From: Spirochaetota bacterium
GTDB lineage: Bacteria; Spirochaetota; Spirochaetia; Treponematales; Rectinemataceae
Assembly: GCA_023421875.1 (NCBI GenBank)
Contig: JAEZSM010000240.1
Span: forward strand, 1 to 5,143
Length of the DNA: 5,143 bases
Reading direction: 5' to 3'
Made by a program: the position numbers and the translations under genes. This document shows positions 1 to 5,143 of this stretch, in pieces (the first letter of the stretch is position 1; every line of letters begins with the position of its first letter). The notes beneath the pieces were generated by a model. The model was not told the origin of the DNA, made no database searches, and was given only the letters and a program-made list of their open reading frames with translations.

Positions 1-281
1 TTCCGCGATTCTCCCAGAGGAACGAAAAAGGGATATGAAGGAACCTTCCCCGTCTCGTGCACCCGCAACTGGCGGGCCAAGCCCGCAGTGGACCAGAGGT
101 CCGGTCTATTCGTGTCGTTAAGCTCGATCTTGATTGTGCGGTCCTCAAGATCGGCCGCAGCGTCGTCCCAGGCATCCAGTTCGGCTTTCGCGTTGGGCAG
201 GACCGCCTCTAGGGAAGCGGCATCCATCGTTTTGCCCAGGAGCTTGAAAAACAAAGTTTCGTTGACTTCTATTTTAGGCAT
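1..281 (-). CDS. pheT: Phenylalanyl-tRNA synthetase beta subunit, archaeal/eukaryotic type, N-terminal 93 residues (3' end outside window)
   Basis: This is the beta chain of the heterotetrameric PheRS, which joins phenylalanine to tRNA-Phe in the cytoplasm; in this family the beta chain mainly supplies tRNA contacts and an editing site. Only the first 93 residues are in the window; the frame is still open at base 1. It starts MPKIEVNETLFFKLLGKTMD and carries the conserved segment IKIELNDTNRPDLWSTAGLARQLR (split here: KIELNDTNRPDLW, then GLARQLR), a hallmark of the archaeal/eukaryotic beta chain. Bacterial-type PheT instead begins with an MKVSxxWL-like stretch and an OB-fold tRNA-binding domain, which is absent here. 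The ATG at 279-281 is preceded by GGAG seven bases upstream and lies 12 bases after the pheS stop, so the two are almost certainly co-transcribed and translated in balance. Full length and editing-site residues cannot be judged. Confidence 0.93.
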   Translation of the reverse strand, partial: MPKIEVNETLFFKLLGKTMDAASLEAVLPNAKAELDAWDDAAADLEDRTIKIELNDTNRPDLWSTAGLARQLRVHETGKVPSYPFFVPLGESR

Positions 282-288
282 CGTAGCG

Positions 289-292
289 CTCC
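289..292 (-). promoter_or_regulatory. Ribosome binding site of pheT
   Basis: GGAG on the minus strand, seven bases before the ATG at 279-281. It sits in the 12-base gap right after the pheS TGA (294-296), which supports this start and suggests coupled translation of the two subunits. Confidence 0.75.
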
Positions 293-293
293 A

Positions 294-1859
294 TCATTTA
301 GGCTGTTGCAAAGCTCTGCGCAGGCGGACGCTCTCCAGGTCAGGGCTGAAAAGCTCGCGCAGGTCATTCAATCCAAGGGCCATCAGGGCCATGCGGTCTA
401 TGCCCAAGCCCCAGGCCAGGACCGGGACATCAATGCCTAGTGACTTGGTGACCTCGGGACGGAAAATGCCCGAACCTCCCAGTTCGAACCAGCCCAGCAC
501 AGGGTGCTTTATGTGCACCTCCACCGACGGCTCGGTAAAGGGAAAGTAGCCTGGCACGTATTTGACTTCCTTGGCACCCGCAACCTCCACTGCAAACATC
601 TCCAAAAAGCCTAAAAGGGTCCGTAGGTTCACATCTTCACCCAGAACGATTCCCTCGGTCTGGTAAAAATCGGAAAGATGGGTGGCATCGACCTTGTCAT
701 AGCGAAAACAGCGGACAATGCCGAAATACTTGCCCGGTACCTTGGCCTCCGGCAGCTGCCGGGCCGAGAGTACCGTACCCTGGCTGCGCAGGATGAGCCG
801 ACGGGTAAAATCCCTGTCGAAGGTATAGTTCCAGCCCCTGGACCCGGTATCGCCGCCATTTTCGTGGGCTGCTGCTACCCTGGAAAGATGGGGTTCCTCG
901 ATAAACTTGGCCAAGGAAGGTTTTTCGATGCTGTACACATCATGGATATCCCTGGCCGAGTGGAACTGCGGCATGAAGAGAGCGTCGGAATTCCAGAATT
1001 CAGTCTCCACCATATTGCCGTCGAATTCCTCGAAGCCGAGGGAAACAAGTTTGTCCTTGACGCTCTCGAGAAATTCAACATAGGGATTTTTACGGCCGGG
1101 AATAGTACGAGCAGGCGAAACACCGATATTGTACGGGCGGAAACTTCCCTTTTTCCAGTCGCCTGATTCGAGAAGCGCCGGCGTCAAAGCGCCCAGCTCC
1201 TCTCCGGTGACTCCCAGGGACTTGAGTATGTGCCGCTGCTCGGCGGTGGCTTCCGTAAGCCTGTACACAACCCGCTCCCGCTCTACTACCCTGAAGGGAG
1301 AATCGCCGGCGCCCCGTTTTTTAGCCACGCTCCGAATCACCTCCAGCTCCGCCTCGGAGAGGGATGTTTCGGCAATCGCACCACCGGCTTCTTTAGCCTT
1401 CGCCAACAATCCTTTGATAATCAGCACCCGCTGAGGGAAAGAAGCTTCTCCCACAAGGATGGCCCTTTTATCATCGTCCAGCCTCATGGTGCCGACCTTG
1501 GACAGAAGACCGAAGGCCGACCCTATGGTCTTCTGCTCGAAGCCCAGTTTTTCCGCTAGTTCGAAGAGCTTTGCGGGTCCTTGTTGGGCCACCATAGCGA
1601 TGATGCGTTCTTCAGGACTCCCCTTTTCTGCGTACTCCTGCCCGAGGGCAGTGAGTTCAAAGTGGGTGGAAGCCGATCGCGCGATTTCGGCGATCAATCC
1701 CTTTCCCAAAAGCCAGGAAAAGGCCTGGTTTTCCTGCCCTTCCCTGAAATGCAGGTCCCTGCGTACTGATTCACCGTCGATTTCGCTTCCCGGCTCGTAG
1801 GCGAGAAGGATGCGGACTTCCAGAGGATGAAGAGTTTTAGCGATGCTTACGGCATCCAT
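294..1859 (-). CDS. pheS: Phenylalanyl-tRNA synthetase alpha subunit, archaeal/eukaryotic type
   Basis: Catalytic chain of PheRS (class II aminoacyl-tRNA synthetase): activates phenylalanine with ATP and transfers it to tRNA-Phe. At 521 residues it has the length of archaeal/eukaryotic alpha chains and is clearly longer than typical bacterial PheS (about 330-350). Residues 1-200 look like the winged-helix-like N-terminal region of that type (for example HPLEVRILLAYE at 11-22, and a second helical unit around 85-125). The catalytic core follows: motif 1 region about 258-310 (NPYVEFLESVKDKL, then MVETEFWNSDALFMPQFHSARD), motif 2 about 380-405 (IVRCFRYDKVDATHLSDFYQ), the Phe-pocket segment FPFTEPSVEV (439-448), the ELGGSGIFRPEV strand (459-470), and motif 3 with its arginine about 481-490 (LAWGLGIDRM). 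The ATG at 1857-1859 has GGAG eight bases upstream; the gene ends with TGA. It is intact, with no missing core element visible. Confidence 0.96.
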   Translation of the reverse strand: MDAVSIAKTLHPLEVRILLAYEPGSEIDGESVRRDLHFREGQENQAFSWLLGKGLIAEIARSASTHFELTALGQEYAEKGSPEERIIAMVAQQGPAKLFELAEKLGFEQKTIGSAFGLLSKVGTMRLDDDKRAILVGEASFPQRVLIIKGLLAKAKEAGGAIAETSLSEAELEVIRSVAKKRGAGDSPFRVVERERVVYRLTEATAEQRHILKSLGVTGEELGALTPALLESGDWKKGSFRPYNIGVSPARTIPGRKNPYVEFLESVKDKLVSLGFEEFDGNMVETEFWNSDALFMPQFHSARDIHDVYSIEKPSLAKFIEEPHLSRVAAAHENGGDTGSRGWNYTFDRDFTRRLILRSQGTVLSARQLPEAKVPGKYFGIVRCFRYDKVDATHLSDFYQTEGIVLGEDVNLRTLLGFLEMFAVEVAGAKEVKYVPGYFPFTEPSVEVHIKHPVLGWFELGGSGIFRPEVTKSLGIDVPVLAWGLGIDRMALMALGLNDLRELFSPDLESVRLRRALQQPK

Positions 1860-1867
1860 GTGACAGG

Positions 1868-1871
1868 CTCC
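1868..1871 (-). promoter_or_regulatory. Ribosome binding site of pheS
   Basis: GGAG on the minus strand, eight bases before the ATG at 1857-1859. It decides this start over another ATG at 1871-1873, which is out of frame with pheS. Confidence 0.7.
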
Positions 1872-1893
1872 ATGGTTTTCGGATGAGGACGCT

Positions 1894-1914
1894 GCTGAAC
1901 GCTTAGCGATCAGC
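1894..1914 (-). repeat. Short imperfect inverted repeat (hairpin) in the pheS leader
   Basis: A 21-base near-perfect palindrome. On the minus strand the arms are GCTGA-T-CGC and GCG-T-TCAGC around a TAA loop, giving 5 and 3 base pairs separated by one T-T mismatch. No T-run follows on either strand, so it does not look like an intrinsic terminator. It lies about 35 bases before the pheS start and could be an RNA hairpin in the leader or a protein-binding palindrome. I do not recognise it as a known riboswitch or T-box, and the leader is too short for a T-box. Function unknown. Confidence 0.4.
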
Positions 1915-1953
1915 TCTCGTTCCCTAAAGGGGCGAATGCGTCTATTAGCGAGG

Positions 1954-1983
1954 AGTATTGCCTAAAAAAGGCTTTATCGTCAA
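1954..1983 (-). promoter_or_regulatory. Possible sigma-70-type promoter for pheS-pheT
   Basis: On the minus strand TTGACG (1978-1983, five of six matches to the -35 consensus) is followed after 18 bases by AATACT (1954-1959, four of six to the -10 consensus). The -35 box overlaps the TGA that ends the upstream long frame. Transcription would start near 1946-1948 and give a leader of about 90 bases containing the hairpin at 1894-1914. This is a consensus match by eye, so it is tentative; co-transcription from further upstream is equally possible, since no terminator is visible in the gap. Confidence 0.35.
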
Positions 1984-2624
1984 TCGAGGCGATCCGGCCA
2001 GGTCTCCTCAACCTGCTTTTTGCCGCCCGGCTTGAGCAGGGCAGCCCTGCTGGTTCTTCCGTCCATCAGCACGTCCACCGCAGCATCCAGTCTTGTCCAG
2101 CGGCAGTGGGCGGTCTGTCGTGCGCAGGGCAGGGATTTTAGCCAGTCCCAATCCACGAAACCTTCATCGGTCTTGGCAACCTTGAGGTACCCGATATTCA
2201 TGCTCGTGACATTGTGGAAAAAATGTGAGCCTAAGGAAGATTCAACCACAAAATCCTCGAGATCCGCCTCGATGATAACCCGGGAGCGGGAAATCTGGGA
2301 AAAAGTGACAGGTATGCCGAGCCATCTGTCCCTTGTTCCCCAGCGGCCGGGGCCTATAAGGATATAGCGCCTTCCTTCGCTGCGCAGGAAATTGTTGAGT
2401 TCCTCGATTTCTTCGGCCATCTCCACAGTCCTGGAGCGGTCGAACAATGTAGGATCCACCCAAAGAATGTCCCTGATATCCTCGAAACGGCCGTTGCCCA
2501 TGGCCTTGTCGGAATATACAAAGCAGGATTTTCGATCTAGGGATTCCACATCCACATCGACTCGATCCTGCTGGTTGATCAGGGGTTTTAGCTGGAGAAT
2601 GTAGAGCGCCGGATTCCCAGAAGC
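1980..2624 (-). CDS. C-terminal continuation (214 residues) of the receiver / PEP-synthase-type ATP-grasp protein, downstream of an in-frame TAG
   Basis: This stretch is in the same frame as the long gene at 2625-4985 and begins directly after its TAG. Counting the whole frame as 1001 codons with the TAG as codon 787, it first completes the ATP-grasp strand (ALYILQLKPL, 793-802; compare LYILQARP in PEP synthases) and then gives a family-specific C-terminal region. That region includes CFVYSDKAMGNG (821-832), RYILIGPGRWGTRDRWLGIP (873-892), GSHFFHN (919-925) and DGRTSRAALLKP (975-986). I recall the same segments at the ends of roughly 990-residue 'PEP/pyruvate-binding' proteins of Bacteroidetes, from memory only. 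It contains no swivelling phosphohistidine motif of the TSHAAI type. It has no convincing start of its own: a GTG at 2553-2555 with AGGA 11 bases upstream would give a 191-residue product, but that would omit the ATP-grasp strand. I infer it is part of the upstream gene and not a separate gene. It ends with TGA. Confidence 0.8.
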   Translation of the reverse strand, partial: ASGNPALYILQLKPLINQQDRVDVDVESLDRKSCFVYSDKAMGNGRFEDIRDILWVDPTLFDRSRTVEMAEEIEELNNFLRSEGRRYILIGPGRWGTRDRWLGIPVTFSQISRSRVIIEADLEDFVVESSLGSHFFHNVTSMNIGYLKVAKTDEGFVDWDWLKSLPCARQTAHCRWTRLDAAVDVLMDGRTSRAALLKPGGKKQVEETWPDRLD

Positions 2625-2627
2625 CTA
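2625..2627 (-). other. In-frame amber (TAG) codon inside a conserved ATP-grasp segment
   Basis: The minus strand reads CTC AAC CTG GAC TAG GCT TCT GGG, that is L N L D stop A S G. The frame stays open on both sides (both stops, 2625 and 1980, are in the same phase), and protein similarity to the PEP synthase family continues straight through. One base change from CAG, AAG, GAG, TGG, TCG, TTG or TAC/TAT would create this stop. The codon sits in the short loop between the EIE strand and the LQ-K-P strand, a position that appears variable in the family. Confidence 0.85.
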
Positions 2628-4985
2628 GTCCAGGTTGAGCGCGTATTCTATCTCCACCGGCGTGCCCATGGAGCGCGTTCCCACATCCAGGATCATGGAG
2701 ATTGCTTCGGCGAAGGGCAGTGCGTCGTACTTGAGAATATTGGCCAGATCCACGATCTTCGTGCCCTTGCCGCTGTCTCCGGGAACAAAGCGCAGATCCT
2801 GGGCGTCCCAGGTAGAGACGAGATAGGAGAATTTTCTATCCTTGGCGGCTGCCTGGAGCGGAAGCTCGGCCAGGCTGGCCATCTCTCCGGCAAGAAGCTC
2901 GGGCGCGCTGCGCCTGAGATCGAGGGCATGGAAACTTCGCTGGGTATTGTCCAAGGATTGATCCGCCGGCACCAAATCGAGTTTAGGATACCGGGGGCTG
3001 AAACGATGGGCCGCCCCGCCTCCGACAACCCAGGTTCCCAGCCCCAGGGCCGAGACGCAAAGCCCGTCTTCGGGCTTACTGTATGAAATAGGATAATAGT
3101 TATACGACTGCGCCACGCCCGAAACATGTGGATAGTAGTAGTCGCCATGTACCGAACCGACTAGCTCCTGAATCACTACCGCCATACGTTCCTCTTCCAG
3201 GTTGTAGCCTGTCATTTCGAAGTATGCGCGAGCCTCGGCGGAGAAGAGGCTGGCGAAAATCAGTCTGACAGCGTCACAGAGCTGGTTGAGACGCACTTCC
3301 GGATCGGGATGGTTGTTCGGGATTATGTAGGTATCGTAGATGCCGGAGAAGGGTACCATGAGCATGTCTTCGAAGAGACCCGAGGAGCGTACCGCCAGAG
3401 GCTTGGTGGTGGCTGCCAGAAAATGCTTCAGCTTGGCTACCAGTGGTCTTGAAAGCGGAATAGAGACGAAGCTTCTTCTCAGTTCATCGGTCTGAGGTCC
3501 GTAGAACGACGAGGTCCAGAGATTGTTGCTCTCCAAAAATACCTCGAATTCATCGATGCCAATAAACGCGGTGCGGGGAATCTTGATATCGATGCCCTGT
3601 ATATAACGTGAAAATTCAAGGTTTTCCAGCAAGGATCGGATAAAGATGATCCCCCTGCCCTTGCCTCCCACCGACCCGTCCACCAGCCGGCTGACGTAGT
3701 TCTCCTCGCTCATCATGGATTCGTCGAAATTTGGCAGGATACCCCGGGATTTTTCTTTCCGCACGTTATCCAGGATTTTGACGATAAAATCACGCATCGC
3801 CTGGAGACTGGGAAAATCACTGATCCTATAAGGCCGCAGCACCTTGGCCATGAGGATTTCACCCCTTGCCATCAGCCAGGCGGAAAAATGGTTGCGCTCG
3901 GCATGGTGAGCCAGGCTCTCAGGGGGGAGAACATGAAGGATGTCGATAAACTCCTTCATATTCCGAGCCCTGTTCAGTTCCGTACCATCGGGCATACAGA
4001 AACGGAAAGAACCGAAGCCGAGGTTTTCCTGCAAAAAAGAAGCAAGCTCCATCTCCAAAGATTCGGAATTCTTGTCTGCGTAGGAAGCACCCATGGCATA
4101 GGCTTTCTGCCTGACTCCCGGTTCGCTCGACTGCACTAGTATGGAAAGATCGGAAATCCTCGTCTTTGCCATAGAAAGAAAATCGAAGCCGGCTTCCTCA
4201 TCGCAGACTCCATGCCGGGGAAACCTCAGGTCGGTGATAACCGCCAGCAGATTACTCTCGTAGGTATCGAACAGCTGCTGCGCCTCTTCGTAGCTGGATG
4301 CCAGAAGTATTTTCGGCCTTGCCCTAATGGACAGAAGCTTATAGGTCTCGGTGACTTTTTCTTCTTCGATCAGTGTCTGGGTCTGCTTGAGCACCACCTT
4401 GTACAGGACTGGGAGGAAGCGCGAATAGAAGCGCACCGAATCTTCTATGAGAAGGATAACTCGCACGCGGCCGGCCAGCGTGTCGGCCTGGGCGTTTCTC
4501 AAGTCTTCGACGTATTTGATCATTCCCACGAAAAGTTTCGAGTAGCCGTTCCATACAAAAACCCTGTCTATCGCCGCCAGGTTCGGGGAGTCGGTGTCGA
4601 GCTTTTCGAGGCTGGAGTTGTTGGTTGCCATGAGGAGGATAGGTATATCGGGCCACATTTGCTTCATCGAATTGGCCAGACGCAAGGGAAGGTCGAAGTC
4701 GATGCCCGCCATGAGAATTACCAGGTCGAAACCTCCGCCCCTGAACAGATCCATGGCCGACTCTTCGGTATAGGCGCAGGTAACCCTGGGTATCGTGTTC
4801 AAGTTGAGCTTGAAGTACTCACCGTAGATCTGCTCGGTCAATATGCCGTCGGATTCCACTACGAAGGAATCATAAAGGCTGCCGACGAGCAAAACCTCCC
4901 GCACGCGGAAGCGCATGAGGTCGTGGTAGATGTTGCGTTCTCTCCGCTGTCTGTCATAGGCGCTGACTAGTTCATTGAAGTACAT
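2625..4985 (-). CDS. Receiver-like / PEP-synthase-type (PPDK N-terminal) ATP-grasp protein, first 786 residues, ended by in-frame TAG
   Basis: Exact function unknown. Domains in order: residues about 29-160 form a receiver-like fold (VLLVGSLYDSF, FDLVILMAG, IPILLMAT) lacking the usual acidic pair and phospho-acceptor. Residues about 174-320 form a second receiver that keeps all key positions: E181-D182 (LLIEDS), D252 (VITDLRFP), S286/S287 (VQSSEP) and K305 (YADKNS). A linker of about 110 residues follows. From about 430 comes the PEP synthase / pyruvate phosphate dikinase nucleotide-binding domain: GSVGGKGRG (437-445, K442), AVRSSGLFEDM with GIYDTY (531-553), VVIQELVG (603-610) and VEIEYALNLD (777-786). 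The ATP-grasp fold is incomplete at the TAG; its last strand lies beyond it. No phosphohistidine or PEP-binding barrel domain is seen, so it is not an ordinary PEP synthase despite likely being named so. It is probably cytoplasmic: no signal peptide or membrane segment. The ATG at 4983-4985 is the first in frame, but no Shine-Dalgarno is visible. Confidence 0.85.
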   Translation of the reverse strand: MYFNELVSAYDRQRRERNIYHDLMRFRVREVLLVGSLYDSFVVESDGILTEQIYGEYFKLNLNTIPRVTCAYTEESAMDLFRGGGFDLVILMAGIDFDLPLRLANSMKQMWPDIPILLMATNNSSLEKLDTDSPNLAAIDRVFVWNGYSKLFVGMIKYVEDLRNAQADTLAGRVRVILLIEDSVRFYSRFLPVLYKVVLKQTQTLIEEEKVTETYKLLSIRARPKILLASSYEEAQQLFDTYESNLLAVITDLRFPRHGVCDEEAGFDFLSMAKTRISDLSILVQSSEPGVRQKAYAMGASYADKNSESLEMELASFLQENLGFGSFRFCMPDGTELNRARNMKEFIDILHVLPPESLAHHAERNHFSAWLMARGEILMAKVLRPYRISDFPSLQAMRDFIVKILDNVRKEKSRGILPNFDESMMSEENYVSRLVDGSVGGKGRGIIFIRSLLENLEFSRYIQGIDIKIPRTAFIGIDEFEVFLESNNLWTSSFYGPQTDELRRSFVSIPLSRPLVAKLKHFLAATTKPLAVRSSGLFEDMLMVPFSGIYDTYIIPNNHPDPEVRLNQLCDAVRLIFASLFSAEARAYFEMTGYNLEEERMAVVIQELVGSVHGDYYYPHVSGVAQSYNYYPISYSKPEDGLCVSALGLGTWVVGGGAAHRFSPRYPKLDLVPADQSLDNTQRSFHALDLRRSAPELLAGEMASLAELPLQAAAKDRKFSYLVSTWDAQDLRFVPGDSGKGTKIVDLANILKYDALPFAEAISMILDVGTRSMGTPVEIEYALNLD

Positions 4986-5051
4986 GGGAGCATGATAAAC
5001 CAGAGAATAGGTATGCGAAAGAGTAGTGTTCTTAAGCTTGTTGAAAATAAT

Positions 5052-5078
5052 CGGGTATAAAAAGCCTGATAAAACCCG
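5052..5078. repeat. Weak inverted repeat upstream of the long gene
   Basis: CGGGT (5052-5056) pairs with ACCCG (5074-5078) around a 17-base AT-rich loop. On the plus strand it is followed within a few bases by a T/C-rich stretch (5079-5110), and on the minus strand by ATTATTTTC. It could be remnant terminator structure, but five base pairs around a long loop is weak. The rest of 4986-5143 is AT-rich, holds no gene that I can see, and presumably contains the promoter of the long gene, which I could not place with confidence. Confidence 0.2.
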
Positions 5079-5143
5079 CTCTTGATTTCTTTCTTTTCTT
5101 ACTTTGTTTTACGGCTGTTTTAATAGAGCTTCAAGTCCAGACG

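Noticed and set aside
88..549. Plus-strand open frame of 153 codons across the pheS/pheT junction
   Set aside because: It overlaps the ends of two well-supported minus-strand genes; its serine/arginine-rich translation is typical of a shadow frame.
678..1166. Plus-strand open frame of 162 codons inside pheS
   Set aside because: Antisense shadow of the class II catalytic core; the minus-strand reading carries all three conserved motifs.
1960..1975. GCCT-A-run-AGGC hairpin followed by TTTAT on the plus strand
   Set aside because: Only four base pairs, and there is no plus-strand gene for it to end; on the minus strand no T-run follows. Not credible as a terminator.
1980..2555. An independent 191-residue gene starting at the GTG at 2553-2555
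   Set aside because: Family similarity begins upstream of this GTG, right after the TAG, in the same frame. It is better explained as the tail of the interrupted gene, although re-initiation cannot be excluded.
2556..2627. Frameshift or programmed frameshift at the gene break
   Set aside because: The phase is unchanged on both sides of the TAG, so a point stop codon explains the break and no base insertion or deletion is needed.
4212..4970. Plus-strand open frame of 252 codons opposite the receiver domains
   Set aside because: It lies fully antisense to strongly recognisable receiver sequence, its translation resembles no family, and it is explained by codon bias of the minus-strand gene.

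Overview
The window reads as a bacterial chromosome segment, most likely from a spirochaete (Spirochaetota). The main clue is the phenylalanyl-tRNA synthetase pair. Both subunits are of the archaeal/eukaryotic type: a long alpha chain with N-terminal winged-helix-like regions, and a beta chain that starts directly with MPKIEV and has no N-terminal tRNA-binding domain. Spirochaetes are a bacterial group known to carry this type. The assignment is an inference from family knowledge and no species is claimed.

All genes lie on the minus strand, so transcription runs from high to low coordinates. From the right edge: about 158 bases without a gene (4986-5143); then a very long reading frame (4985 down to 1980) for a receiver-like / PEP-synthase-type ATP-grasp protein, cut by one in-frame TAG at 2625-2627; then 120 bases (1860-1979) with a possible promoter and a short hairpin; then pheS (1859-294, complete); and 12 bases later pheT (281-1, running off the left edge).

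The TAG is the most notable observation. The frame on both sides is the same, the next stop is the TGA at 1980-1982, and the amber codon falls inside the last conserved segment of the ATP-grasp fold (EIEYALNLD-stop-ASGNPALYILQLKP). Reading through gives one protein of 1001 codons that matches the full length I expect for this family. This is either a recent point nonsense mutation, a sequence error or a recoded/read-through codon. The sequence alone cannot decide.

pheS and pheT form a tight pair for Phe-tRNA charging. No metabolic link between them and the ATP-grasp protein is visible, only shared orientation. No tRNA or rRNA gene, mobile element or CRISPR array was recognised.
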